This document shows, piece after piece, positions 26,021-35,705 of a stretch of 64,000 nucleotides of DNA. The stretch is taken from assembly GCF_037646455.1 (NCBI RefSeq), contig NZ_JBBIXN010000004.1, forward strand, positions 475,690 through 539,689, in the 5' to 3' direction. The position numbers and the translations under genes were made by a program. The DNA is from Draconibacterium mangrovi_A (GTDB lineage Bacteria > Bacteroidota > Bacteroidia > Bacteroidales > Prolixibacteraceae). Position 1 is the first letter of the stretch. Every line of letters begins with the position of its first letter. The notes beneath the pieces were generated by a model. The model was not told the origin of the DNA, did no database searches, and saw only the letters and a list, made by a program, of their open reading frames with translations.

Positions 26021-27280
26021 ATGAAAGCAGAGATTATCACCATTGGCGATGAAATATTAATCGGGCAGATCGTGGATACCAATTCGGCCTGGATTGGTGA
26101 ACAATTCAACATGAATGGAATCGAGATTTACCAGATCACTTCGGTGCACGACGATCACGATCATATTTTGGAGGCGATGAGAAATGCAGAGAAAAACGCC
26201 GATCTGGTAGTGATTACTGGTGGTTTGGGACCTACCAAAGATGACATTACCAAGCATGCGCTTTGTGACTATTTTGATACGGAACTGGAATTTCATCAGC
26301 CAACTCTCGATCACATCATCAAGCGTTTCAGGTTACGGGACATTGATATGAACAAACTCAACCGAGATCAGGCGCTGATTCCAGCTTCTTGTACAATATT
26401 GCACAACAAACTGGGGACAGCTCCCGGAATGTTGTTCGAAAAGAACGACACCATCTTTGTATCGATGCCGGGCGTACCTTTCGAAATGAAATACCTGGTT
26501 GAGCACGAACTCTTGCCTCGTTTGCGCGAAACCTGTAAAACAAAAGCCATTTACCACAAAACGGTTTTGACACAAGGCCTGCCCGAATCGATGTTAGCGG
26601 AGCGAATTGCCGGTTGGGAAGATGCATTGCCAAAACACATTAAGCTGGCTTATTTGCCCAATCCAATGGCTGTGAGATTACGCTTGTCGGCCATGGGAAA
26701 AGATGTGGAAACACTTAAAGAAGAAGTGGAACGTGAAATTGTCAAACTGCTAAAAATCATTCCCGAAAGCGTTTTTGGTTTCAATACAGAAACATTAGCC
26801 GAAGTAATTGGGAGAATGCTGGTTGAAAAAGGTAAAACCATGGCTGTTGCCGAGAGTTGCACCGGTGGTTATATTTCACACTTGGTAACGGAAGTCGCCG
26901 GTTGTTCGGAATACTACCAGGGAGGTGTAACATCGTATTCAAATGAAGCAAAAAAGAATGTTCTGGGGGTGAGTGAAGAATCGCTTGAAAACTTTGGTGC
27001 AGTAAGCGAGCAGGTGGCGCTTGAAATGGTGAATGGTATAAAAAGCGTTTTGAATGCCGATTATGCCATTGCTACTACAGGAATCGCCGGACCGACCGGA
27101 GGCACTGAAGAAAAGCCCGTTGGTATAGTGTGGATTGCAATATCGGGACCAAATAAAACTTTTGCCAAAAGATATGTTTTTGTAGGTGATCATCGTACAA
27201 GAAACATTGTGCGTTCTAGCCAGACTGCGCTGCAAATGTTGCGGAGAATGGTACTGGAAGACTTTTTTGATAAACTATAG
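26021..27280 (+). CDS. cinA: CinA family protein (NMN amidohydrolase / ADP-ribose pyrophosphatase type)
   Basis: A 419-residue two-domain protein. The N-terminal MoCF-biosynthesis-like domain has IGDEILIGQIVDTNS and VITGGLGPTKDD. The C-terminal CinA domain has AVAESCTGGYISHLVTEVAGCS with the catalytic Ser of PncC-type nicotinamide-nucleotide deamidase, and TTGIAGPTGGTEEKPVG. It recycles NMN in pyridine nucleotide metabolism. Full length for the family. Confidence 0.95.
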   Translation: MKAEIITIGDEILIGQIVDTNSAWIGEQFNMNGIEIYQITSVHDDHDHILEAMRNAEKNADLVVITGGLGPTKDDITKHALCDYFDTELEFHQPTLDHIIKRFRLRDIDMNKLNRDQALIPASCTILHNKLGTAPGMLFEKNDTIFVSMPGVPFEMKYLVEHELLPRLRETCKTKAIYHKTVLTQGLPESMLAERIAGWEDALPKHIKLAYLPNPMAVRLRLSAMGKDVETLKEEVEREIVKLLKIIPESVFGFNTETLAEVIGRMLVEKGKTMAVAESCTGGYISHLVTEVAGCSEYYQGGVTSYSNEAKKNVLGVSEESLENFGAVSEQVALEMVNGIKSVLNADYAIATTGIAGPTGGTEEKPVGIVWIAISGPNKTFAKRYVFVGDHRTRNIVRSSQTALQMLRRMVLEDFFDKL

Positions 27281-27460
27281 TTCTGAAGGGGAGATGGCGC
27301 CGAAGTTTCAATAATTCTTCTGTCATCAATAAAGAGGCACGACCGAGGAATCTGTTTCACTTTTCATAACCCGACGCTCATAGCTATATTTAATAGCTTT
27401 TAACAACTTCCTACCTACTTTTGCGTTTCTATATTGTATTTTTGAAACAAACATTTTTCC

Positions 27461-29938
27461 ATGAAAAGAGTAATAACAATTGTTCTGATAATAGTAGTAA
27501 TTCTAATAGCTGCGGTGGTAGCCATTCCTGTATTTTTTAAACAAAATATGCTCGATTATGCCCGCAACACACTTAACAAGCAACTAAATGCACAGGTAGA
27601 AGTAGCAGATCTGAAATTGTCGCTTTTCAGAAGTTTTCCAAAGGTGAGCCTGCAACTCGAAGGTGTTGTCATCAGCGGAAAAGGAACATTTGAAAACGAT
27701 ACTTTGGTTCAGTTGAGAAGCCTGCGAACAAGTACAACTTTAAAATCAGTATTGCACCCATCGAACATGGCGATTGAGGAAATTGTGGTGGACAATGCCC
27801 GTGTGAATTTACTGGTGGCCGAAAACGGAGAAGTAAACTGGGACATTGAAAAACCTAAATCAAAAACGAAGGAAAACAATAAACCGGACAGCGCAGAAGA
27901 AGATGATTTTCACTTGCAGCTCGATAAAATTGAAATCAGAAACGTTTCGATGGTTTACGACGACCAAATGACGAATATGAAACTCACGCTTGATGATATT
28001 GATTTCGATGTTTCGGGAGAAATGTTTGGGGCATCGACGCAACTTAAAACCAAAGGTGGAATAAATGAATTATCGCTGAGTTACGATGACGTAAATTACA
28101 TATCGAAAACCAAATTAAGTACCACAACCTTGCTCAATGTAAATTTCGAAACGATGACCTTTACCATCGGTGAAAATGAACTGCTGATCAATCGACTGCC
28201 GCTACAACTTACTGGAAATATAAGCATGCCAAACGATTCCATTCAATTCGATTTGGGCATTCAAACCAATTCCTCCGATTTCGAGAATTTTCTGGCACTT
28301 GTTCCACCGGTTTACGAATCCTACCTGAAAGAAATAACAACCAGTGGTTCGGCTACTATCAACGGCATTGTAAAAGGTTTCTACTTTCAAGACAGTTACC
28401 CTGCCTTCAATCTGAATGCAAGTATTGATAAAGGTAACTTTCAATATGCCGAAATGCCTGAAGAAATAAAGAATATTCGGGCGAAAGTAAATATCGTAAA
28501 ACCGCAGGGCGATCTCGATCTGACTGAAATTAAGGTGGATGACACTCATGCCGAAATCAGGAACAACCCGGTGGACTTAATTATTAAATTGACACAACCG
28601 GTCAGCGACCCGTATTTTGATGCTGCATTTGTTGGGAAAATCAACCTGACACATTTAAAAAATGCACTGCCACTCGACAGTGTGAACATGTCGGGGATTA
28701 TCGATGCCAACATTATGGCCAAAGGGCGTTATTCGGCGATTGAGAAAGAAGCTTATGAAAAGATACAGACAGATGGTGCCGTATTGCTTAACGATTTCGT
28801 CTATCAGTCGGCCGGACTTACAAAAGAAATTCAAGTTCCGCAGGGGCAGATGAATTTTACGCCCAAACAGATCAACCTCAGCAAATTTCAGATGTTGATT
28901 GGGGCGAGCGATTTTAATTTGTCAGGAGCCGTCAGCGATTATTTGTCGTATTTATTTAGCGAAGGAACCCTGAACGGCAATTTACAACTGAACTCGCAAC
29001 ATGCCAATCTGAACGAACTGCTGCGATTGCAGGTGAGCGATGACAAAACACCGGAAAAAACGGATGAAGAGGTACTTGCTTTCAGTGTACCACCGCGTAT
29101 TAATTTCAGGCTGAGATCGAACATAAAAACAGCACTTATTAACCGAATTACCATTCGTGATATTAATGGATTAATCGTGGCTGCCAACGAAAAACTCACC
29201 CTCGAAAATCTGGATATGGACATGTTGCAGGGGCAATTGAAAATGAATGGCTCTTACCAGAATACGTCAAATAATCAACCGATTTTCGACTTTGGTTTCG
29301 ACATTAGTAAAATAGATATCCCTACCATCTACAATACCCTGGCGGGAATTCAGAAGATGATGCCGATGACGGGTAATTCAAGTGGTAAAATCAGTTCCGA
29401 TCTTGGTATAAAGGGAAGGTTAAATCCGCAGCTTGGATTGATTGCTTCGTCGATAAACGGCAAAGGAACATTCAGTACCAGTAACCTCGAGATCATGAAT
29501 TCACCGGTATTTAATCAATTGAGCGGGATACTGAAAAAAGAAAAACTTCGCGACATTAAAGTGGATGATTTTATGGCCCACATTAATATAGAGAATGGAA
29601 ACCTGCTTCTGAAACCATTTACAACCAAAGTTATCGGGCAGGAGACTACCGTTGAAGGACGTTTGAACACGGAGAGTCTGATTGACATGAAACTGGATTT
29701 CCTGGTGCAGCGCGATGCGTTTGGCCCCGATATTCAAAAAGTGCTGGGCGTGATTCCCGGAAACGAGAAAATAAAAATATTACCTGCCCGGGTAAACATC
29801 AGTGGTCCGGTTGGCGATCCGCAGGTGAAACCCGATCTTTCGGTGACTACAAAAGCAGTTGCCGATGCTACAAAAGACGATGTGAAAAATTCGCTTGATA
29901 AATTGGGAAAAGGAATTCTAAAACTGTTTGAAAAATAG
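27461..29938 (+). CDS. AsmA family protein
   Basis: An 825-residue protein with one N-terminal membrane helix (residues about 4-27) followed by a long periplasmic beta-rich domain. The AsmA N-terminal region is recognisable (KQLNAQVEVADLKLSLFRSFPKVSLQLEGV), as is the AsmA_2-like C-terminal block (NGKGTFSTSNLEIMNSPVFNQLSG). AsmA/TamB-like proteins bridge inner and outer membranes and are thought to carry phospholipids. TACTTTTG (27416-27423) in the leader matches the -7 consensus. Confidence 0.9.
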   Translation: MKRVITIVLIIVVILIAAVVAIPVFFKQNMLDYARNTLNKQLNAQVEVADLKLSLFRSFPKVSLQLEGVVISGKGTFENDTLVQLRSLRTSTTLKSVLHPSNMAIEEIVVDNARVNLLVAENGEVNWDIEKPKSKTKENNKPDSAEEDDFHLQLDKIEIRNVSMVYDDQMTNMKLTLDDIDFDVSGEMFGASTQLKTKGGINELSLSYDDVNYISKTKLSTTTLLNVNFETMTFTIGENELLINRLPLQLTGNISMPNDSIQFDLGIQTNSSDFENFLALVPPVYESYLKEITTSGSATINGIVKGFYFQDSYPAFNLNASIDKGNFQYAEMPEEIKNIRAKVNIVKPQGDLDLTEIKVDDTHAEIRNNPVDLIIKLTQPVSDPYFDAAFVGKINLTHLKNALPLDSVNMSGIIDANIMAKGRYSAIEKEAYEKIQTDGAVLLNDFVYQSAGLTKEIQVPQGQMNFTPKQINLSKFQMLIGASDFNLSGAVSDYLSYLFSEGTLNGNLQLNSQHANLNELLRLQVSDDKTPEKTDEEVLAFSVPPRINFRLRSNIKTALINRITIRDINGLIVAANEKLTLENLDMDMLQGQLKMNGSYQNTSNNQPIFDFGFDISKIDIPTIYNTLAGIQKMMPMTGNSSGKISSDLGIKGRLNPQLGLIASSINGKGTFSTSNLEIMNSPVFNQLSGILKKEKLRDIKVDDFMAHINIENGNLLLKPFTTKVIGQETTVEGRLNTESLIDMKLDFLVQRDAFGPDIQKVLGVIPGNEKIKILPARVNISGPVGDPQVKPDLSVTTKAVADATKDDVKNSLDKLGKGILKLFEK

Positions 29939-30060
29939 AAGTTTCCAGATTCTGCCGGGACTTATTGCTCAACAATATATTTTTTCTGAGTGCTACAAAA
30001 ATAAAAATGCGTATTTTTCGAACTGATTAAACAAGCAGCACCCATCAGTTTTCAGGATTT

Positions 30061-30864
30061 ATGCAAAGACAAGTAGTGGTAATAACAGGAGCTTCGTCAG
30101 GAATAGGTAAAGCTTTAGCAGAAAAATATGCAGCCGAAGGTTTTGACCTTGTTCTTGGAGCTCGTCGACTTGATCGTCTGGAAGCACTTCAAAAGAAGTT
30201 AGACAAGGTTGAGGTCCTGGCTGTTAAAACTGATGTTACCAAAGAAACGGATTGCAAAAATCTCATCGATAAAGCCATCGATAGATTCGGAAAAATCAAT
30301 ATTCTGATCAATAATGCCGGTATTTCTATGCGGGCATCGCTCGAAGATGTTGAAGTCAGCGTTCTTCATCAGTTGATGGATGTGAACTACTGGGGAACTG
30401 TGTACTGCACCAAATTCGCGTTGCCACACATTCTGAAAGAAAAAGGATCGATCGTTGGTGTGATCTCGACCGGTGGATATATCGGGCTTCCCGGACGAAC
30501 CGGATACTCCGGTTCTAAGTTTGCCGTTCGTGGTTTTCTGGATACAGTGCGTATTGAATACCTGCATTCTGGATTGCATGTTTTAGTTGCTGCACCCGGT
30601 TTTACAGCTTCCGAAATTCGAAAAACAGCACTCACCAAAGATGGCAGCCAGCAGGGTGAGACACCACGTAACGAGAATAAAATGATGTCGGCCGAACGTT
30701 GTGCGAGTATCATGTACCGGGCCATAAAAAACCGACGCCGGAAAATGATCATTTCTTTTTGGGACGGAAAATTCGTGGTGCTGATTGCCAAACTCTGGGC
30801 CTGGCTCATCGATCAGGTGCTTTACCAGGTGTTTAAAAACGAACCCGACTCCCCGTTAAAATAA
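30061..30864 (+). CDS. Short-chain dehydrogenase/reductase
   Basis: A 267-residue SDR. The cofactor-binding TGASSGIG is near residues 9-16, NNAG is near residue 85, and the catalytic Y149-x3-K153 lies in GYSGSKF. The C-terminal hydrophobic segment (VVLIAKLWAWLIDQVLYQVF) may bind the membrane. The R-R motif after beta 2 (GARRLDR) favours NADP. Substrate unknown. The minus-strand LysE gene converges 13 bases away. Confidence 0.92.
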   Translation: MQRQVVVITGASSGIGKALAEKYAAEGFDLVLGARRLDRLEALQKKLDKVEVLAVKTDVTKETDCKNLIDKAIDRFGKINILINNAGISMRASLEDVEVSVLHQLMDVNYWGTVYCTKFALPHILKEKGSIVGVISTGGYIGLPGRTGYSGSKFAVRGFLDTVRIEYLHSGLHVLVAAPGFTASEIRKTALTKDGSQQGETPRNENKMMSAERCASIMYRAIKNRRRKMIISFWDGKFVVLIAKLWAWLIDQVLYQVFKNEPDSPLK

Positions 30865-30876
30865 TAGTGAAAATAA

Positions 30877-31515
30877 TCAGGCAGTAACCTCATTGAAAAT
30901 CGTGTGCGCCAGAAATACGATCACAAATACCACAATTCCTGCACCTGCCAGTCGGTTGAACCACAGTAAGAATTTAATGCTGAAACGGTTTCTCAGCTTG
31001 TCCATTATCCAAGTTACAAAGAACCACCACAACATTTCTCCGGTAATAAATCCGAATAATATAAAACCTGCCATTATTGGTTTTTGAATGGTTAAGGCGA
31101 TGCCAAAACCAGAAAATATGGCCAGATGCCAGAACATGATATATGGATTTGAAAGAGCCACCATAAATGTGCTGCCCAGGTATTTTGCCGGTGAACCGGT
31201 ATTGTTAAGTTTTTTTGCCGATTGACGTTCGGGATGCGAAAGAAAGATTACGATTCCGAGGACGATTAGTATTACTGCCCCGGCCAGTTTGAACCACAAC
31301 TCGTGCTGCCTGATTATCCCTAAAATCAGGGCCATGCCAAAACCGGTAAGCGAAGCGTAAATGGTATCGGATAAAACTACACCAATCGCCGAGTAAAATC
31401 CGGTCTTTCGGTTATGATTCAGGGTGCGTTGAATCACCAGGATTCCTAACGGTCCTAAGGGAAGAATGGCCAAAATACCAATGAGAATGCCTATTGCCCA
31501 ATACTGTAAAAACAT
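30877..31515 (-). CDS. LysE family exporter
   Basis: A 212-residue membrane protein with six hydrophobic segments and the LysE/RhtB signature near the N terminus (ILAILPLGPLGILVIQRTLNHNRKTGFYSAIG). Such proteins export amino acids or related metabolites; the substrate cannot be told. It converges with the SDR gene. Confidence 0.87.
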   Translation of the reverse strand: MFLQYWAIGILIGILAILPLGPLGILVIQRTLNHNRKTGFYSAIGVVLSDTIYASLTGFGMALILGIIRQHELWFKLAGAVILIVLGIVIFLSHPERQSAKKLNNTGSPAKYLGSTFMVALSNPYIMFWHLAIFSGFGIALTIQKPIMAGFILFGFITGEMLWWFFVTWIMDKLRNRFSIKFLLWFNRLAGAGIVVFVIVFLAHTIFNEVTA

Positions 31516-31813
31516 GCTGCAAATATAATTTATTCAGTCGTTTTGCAAACGAAGCAAATATTAAAATACGGCTATTAGTTTGGCAGCCGGATACCAGATA
31601 TTGGATTCTGGATTCCGGATCCTAGCTCAATGTGTTTCTAAATCTTTTAAGGATTCACAAATACAATCTTCATTTTTCAATCCTTCCATCTCTTAATCAC
31701 TAATAATGGGGTAATATTGTCAGCCTTTCGGTTCGAATGGCAGCTTTATCACCGAAAAATCTTTTTTGGATTGTTTTTTGAGTTTCTATAGGGAGTGACT
31801 TAAATTTGATAAT
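31516..31813. other. Intergenic region with heptamer repeats and a promoter
   Basis: Divergent spacer between LysE and TPR genes. It contains five consecutive 7-base units at 31589-31623 (GGATACC, AGATATT, GGATTCT, GGATTCC, GGATCCT), three of them starting GGAT-T/C, and a strong promoter for the TPR gene. No tRNA or small ORF that I can support. Confidence 0.6.
31777..31808 (+). promoter_or_regulatory. Bacteroidota promoter (TTTG-N20-TAAATTTG) of the TPR gene
   Basis: A -33 element TTTG at 31777-31780, a 20-base spacer and the -7 element TAAATTTG at 31801-31808 match the Bacteroidota consensus fully. The ATG at 31814 is only five bases further on, so the message would be almost leaderless. 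No later in-frame ATG is close. Confidence 0.6.
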
Positions 31814-34039
31814 ATGACCGAAAAGGAACAAAATATACAATACACAACAATTAGTAAACATCTTACCGAACGGCGCTTAAAACCGGCATTCGATCACCTC
31901 GAAATTCTGATTAAAGAAAGTGAGCAGCCTTTGTTTCTGGATGAATGGCGAAACCTTGAACAGACTTACAGCTACATGTTAAAATATACTGTTGAAGGCA
32001 TACGCGATCCGGAACGGCAAAAAGTTTACCGCTCGCTCATTGTTTCAGCTTTTAATCTGCTGGACCAGGTCTATGACGGTTCCCGTAAAAAGTTTTCGTC
32101 TTCGCTGGAATACGAAAAGATGAGAATGCAAAAAGATCAGATCGATCTTTCGGCGTATTTATCCGATTTGGAGCATTATGAGTTTGAGGATGACCTGAAT
32201 TCTTTGCTCGAAGAAGTGGAGGTGGAGCGCCATAAGCGAGCGGAAGGAGCTTCAGAACTGCAGCAGAAGATAGTGAACTTATTCAACCACATTTGGTTAT
32301 CGAACAAGTTGAATGCTGAAGAAAGTGATTTTATAGCCGGCTTTTATCAGAGTAATTTAATCGCTGTGCCTTATAAATCGTTTATTACGTCGGCTTTAAT
32401 GCTGAGTTTGATTCGCTATTTCGATGTGACGAAATTTGCCTTGCTTTTTGATGCATACAAGAATGAATTTCCTGAGATCAGCCAGCGGGCTTTGGTCGCA
32501 CTTTTGGTGGCATTTTACAAGTACGACGATCGCATCGAGTATTATCCCGAGATTCCAGGGCGTTTAGCATTACTCAATGAAGATCCTGAATTTAAGCGGA
32601 ACCTTGAAACCGTTATTATTCAGTTTATCCAAAGTAAAGAAACTGAAAAGATCCAGAAAAAGATTACGGATGAGATCATTCCTGAAATGATCAAAATAAG
32701 TCCAAATCTGAAGGATAAGATCAATCTTGATAGTTTGATGGATGACAGTTTAGGAGAAGATGAAAATCCAGAGTGGGAGAAGATTTTTAAAGATGCACCG
32801 GGGCTGATGAACAAGATGGAAGAATTCTCGGAAATGCAGATGGAAGGTGCCGATGTGTTTATGAGTTCGTTCTCGATGTTAAAAATGTTCCCGTTCTTTA
32901 ATGAATTCAGCAATTGGTTTATGCCCTTCTTTGCATCGAATCCGGCGATTAGCAGAACGCTCGACCTGAAAGATGATGTAAATTCCCGCTTCATTAAAGT
33001 TATTGATATGGCCCCCGTTTTGTGTAATTCCGATAAGTACTCGTTTTGTTTCAGTTTAAATAATTTACCGGCCGAAAACCGCGAATTTATGGCGGAAGGA
33101 ATGAAAGCTGAGATGGATCAGTTCAAAGAATTGCAGGAAGATGAAGAATTGACCGAACCGGGCAAAAAAGCAGGATTCATATCGAATCAATTTATTCAGG
33201 ATCTGTATCGGTTTTATAAACTCCATCCGCGTAAAGGCGGATTCGAAGATATCTTTTCGTGGCGATTCGACTTTCATAATAAAATAACGCTGGGTGAGAT
33301 TTTAAAGGAAGATGACTCCATTTTGCGAAATATTGCCGAGTATTATTTCTCGAAAAACTATTACCAGGAGGCTGCCGAAGTTTTCGATTACCTGCTGAGG
33401 AACATTGAAAAGAGCGGGGAACTATACCAGAAATTGGGTTATTGCCACCAGCAACTTAACGATTTTGAAACGGCACTGGAAGCTTATAAAAAGGCCGAAT
33501 TGTATGAACTGAATCGAAAATGGAACCTGAATAAAATTGCCTTGTGTTACCGTAATCTGAAGCAGCCTCAAAAAGCGCTTGAGTATTACCGCGAAGCTGA
33601 AACTCTTGACGAGGAGAATTTAAACATCCAGCTGAATATCGGTCACTGCCTACTTGAATTAGGAGAATATGAAGAGGCGCTGAAATCGTATTTTAAAGTG
33701 GAATACCTGGCACCCGGAAATAAAAAGGTGTGGCGCCCGATTGGTTGGTGCTCCTTCTTGGTGGGGAAAAAGAAACAGGCTGAGAACTATTTTCAAAAGC
33801 TTGTTGACGATGAGCCCAACAAGCACGACCTGATGAATATGGGACATGTGCAATGGAGCATAGGAAACCGAAAAAATGCGTTGGATTTTTATAAAAAGTC
33901 GATTACACAAACCGAATTTACCGAGCAGGAGTTTTTTGAATTGTTTGAGGAAGACCTGTCACATTTGATCACCCAGGGCATCGATCGCGAGGATGTACCG
34001 ATTATGCTCGATCAGCTTCGGTATTTTGTGGAAGAATAG
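31814..34039 (+). CDS. Tetratricopeptide repeat protein
   Basis: A 741-residue cytoplasmic protein without a signal peptide. The first about 480 residues are mostly helical and not assignable to a family. About residues 505-690 contain at least four TPR units (YYQEAAEVFDYLLRNIEKSGELYQKLGYC, DFETALEAYKKAELYELNRKW, QPQKALEYYREAETLDEEN, EYEEALKSYFKVEYLAPGN). A protein-protein scaffold is likely; the partner is unknown. It has its own near-consensus promoter. Confidence 0.9.
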   Translation: MTEKEQNIQYTTISKHLTERRLKPAFDHLEILIKESEQPLFLDEWRNLEQTYSYMLKYTVEGIRDPERQKVYRSLIVSAFNLLDQVYDGSRKKFSSSLEYEKMRMQKDQIDLSAYLSDLEHYEFEDDLNSLLEEVEVERHKRAEGASELQQKIVNLFNHIWLSNKLNAEESDFIAGFYQSNLIAVPYKSFITSALMLSLIRYFDVTKFALLFDAYKNEFPEISQRALVALLVAFYKYDDRIEYYPEIPGRLALLNEDPEFKRNLETVIIQFIQSKETEKIQKKITDEIIPEMIKISPNLKDKINLDSLMDDSLGEDENPEWEKIFKDAPGLMNKMEEFSEMQMEGADVFMSSFSMLKMFPFFNEFSNWFMPFFASNPAISRTLDLKDDVNSRFIKVIDMAPVLCNSDKYSFCFSLNNLPAENREFMAEGMKAEMDQFKELQEDEELTEPGKKAGFISNQFIQDLYRFYKLHPRKGGFEDIFSWRFDFHNKITLGEILKEDDSILRNIAEYYFSKNYYQEAAEVFDYLLRNIEKSGELYQKLGYCHQQLNDFETALEAYKKAELYELNRKWNLNKIALCYRNLKQPQKALEYYREAETLDEENLNIQLNIGHCLLELGEYEEALKSYFKVEYLAPGNKKVWRPIGWCSFLVGKKKQAENYFQKLVDDEPNKHDLMNMGHVQWSIGNRKNALDFYKKSITQTEFTEQEFFELFEEDLSHLITQGIDREDVPIMLDQLRYFVEE

Positions 34040-34057
34040 GAGAGGGCAGCGGTAGTA

Positions 34058-35443
34058 TTATTTTCGTATCCGCTTTCCTTGTTTTAGTTCTTTTTCAATG
34101 GCTTCGATCATTTTACCTGCTATGTCTTTATTTGAAGCGCCTTCAATTCCTTCGAGACCCGGCGAAGAATTCACTTCGAGCAGCAGTGGACCGTTATGGC
34201 CACGAATAATGTCAACACCGGCCACTTTCAGGTTCATGGTTTTTGCAGCCAAAATCGCAATCTTTCTTTCTTCGGGCGTAACTTTAATTAACTGAGCTGT
34301 ACCACCCATATGAATGTTGGCCCGGAACTCCCCCGGTGCCGCAGTTCGCATGATGCTTTCAACCACTTTCCCGTTTACTACAAAGCACCGGATGTCTTTC
34401 CCGTCGGCTTCTTTTATAAACTCCTGAACCAGAATGTTGGCTTGCAAACTCTTAAATGCGTTAATCAAACTTTCAGCCGCCTTTTTGGTTTCGGCTAACA
34501 CTACGCCTTTACCCTGCGTTCCTTCTAATAGCTTTACAATTAGCGGGGCGCCTCCAACCATTTTTATCAGATCGTTAGTGTCGAGTGGCGATTTTGCAAA
34601 ACCGGTTGTGGGAATGGGCAATCCATTATTAATAAGCAATTGCAGTGCGTACAGTTTGTCGCGTGACTGACGAATGGCAGTAGCAGAGTTTAAGGCATAA
34701 ACGCCCATCGCTTCGAAATGCTGGGTAAGTGCACTTCCGTAGAAAGTCATGCTGGGCCGAATACGCGGAATGATGGCGTCAAAATCGTCGAGTATGCGGC
34801 CACCACGATAGTGCATTTCCGGTGTACGTGCATCGAGTTTAATATAGCAGTCTTTAATATTCAGGAATTCCATATCATGACCGCGTTCCTCTCCGGCTTC
34901 CAAAATCCTTTTGTTGCTGTACAATTCGGGATTGCTGGCCAGCAGACCGATCTTCAAACCGGATGGTTTGATAATGTGAACTTTGTAAAAATTTTCGAGC
35001 ATACTCGCCGATACTTCACCCAGTTTAAATGAAGCTTCGGGATCGACTAAAATCTTTCCCGACATGGCCTGGCGCCCCAATAGCATGCGGTAGCCCATTG
35101 AATCGCGGTTGGCGAGAGTAATTTCAATATCCCAGGTTGAAGTGGCCATACTAAGCGACGTTTTTATAACATAGCGTACCTCAACCAATCCACTCGAACT
35201 TTTTACTTTACGTTTATCGATTACGGGCGATTCGCAGTGAATGGTTGTTTTTCCGTCGTCCTGCAAGGGATGTACATCGTATCGTACCCACTGGTTACCG
35301 TCCTTTTTAAACGGAGTGATATTTACGGCATGCAAGGCTGAAGTTTTGGCTCCGGAGTCAACACGCACTTTTATGGCTTTTATTTTTAAATCGGGAAGTG
35401 AGCACCATTCTTCACTTCCAACTACTATCTTATTCACACTCAT
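34058..35443 (-). CDS. rimK: RimB-RimK fusion: retropepsin-like protease plus ATP-grasp glutamate ligase
   Basis: A 461-residue fusion starting at ATG 35443; an upstream in-frame ATG at 35482 would add 13 unlikely residues. The N-terminal about 150 residues are the RimB/Zn-protease-like (PF05618) domain with the retropepsin motif VDSGAKTSAL (Asp29). The rest is RimK, the ATP-grasp ligase that adds glutamates to the C terminus of ribosomal protein S6: KLLEGTQGKGV phosphate loop, VQEFI..DIRCFVVNG, and LLEVNSSPGLEGIE metal site. Writer and candidate processor in one chain suggest coupled tuning of ribosome modification. Confidence 0.93.
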   Translation of the reverse strand: MSVNKIVVGSEEWCSLPDLKIKAIKVRVDSGAKTSALHAVNITPFKKDGNQWVRYDVHPLQDDGKTTIHCESPVIDKRKVKSSSGLVEVRYVIKTSLSMATSTWDIEITLANRDSMGYRMLLGRQAMSGKILVDPEASFKLGEVSASMLENFYKVHIIKPSGLKIGLLASNPELYSNKRILEAGEERGHDMEFLNIKDCYIKLDARTPEMHYRGGRILDDFDAIIPRIRPSMTFYGSALTQHFEAMGVYALNSATAIRQSRDKLYALQLLINNGLPIPTTGFAKSPLDTNDLIKMVGGAPLIVKLLEGTQGKGVVLAETKKAAESLINAFKSLQANILVQEFIKEADGKDIRCFVVNGKVVESIMRTAAPGEFRANIHMGGTAQLIKVTPEERKIAILAAKTMNLKVAGVDIIRGHNGPLLLEVNSSPGLEGIEGASNKDIAGKMIEAIEKELKQGKRIRK

Positions 35444-35603
35444 GTTCTCTTGATAAGAAAATGGAAACACATTTCCAACCAAATTTCTAAAATTTGCGGC
35501 GGCAAAGTAAATATTTAAACAGGAAATAATCCATTTTCAGAATAAATTTTCAATTAAGTTAAAATGACCGATTAACCGATACTTTTGTTCCTGTACAATA
35601 TCA

Positions 35604-35620
35604 TAATGACCGTGTCATTA
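35604..35620. promoter_or_regulatory. Perfect 7-3-7 palindrome, candidate repressor operator
   Basis: TAATGAC-CGT-GTCATTA is a perfect inverted repeat with three central bases, of the size and look of TetR-family operators (TGAC..GTCA). It lies about 160 bases upstream of the RimB-RimK start (minus strand). No TetR gene is in the window. Confidence 0.4.
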
Positions 35621-35645
35621 TTTTCTTCTTTTTAACTCAATAAAC

Positions 35646-35675
35646 AAAAAAAAGGATGCCAGTTTCTGACATCCT
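35646..35675 (-). terminator. Terminator of the cytochrome gene
   Basis: AGGATGCCAG (35653-35662) and CTGACATCCT (35666-35675) pair with one mismatch around TTT. On the minus strand the stem is followed by eight T (opposite 35653-35646). It lies about 30 bases after the stop of 35706-36296. Confidence 0.8.
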
Positions 35676-35705
35676 AATACTCTGGTTAGTTTAGCTATAA
35701 GAAAA

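Noticed and set aside
31725..31760. Bases resembling a tRNA T-arm (GGTTCGAATGG)
   Set aside because: No acceptor stem, anticodon arm or D-arm can be folded around it.
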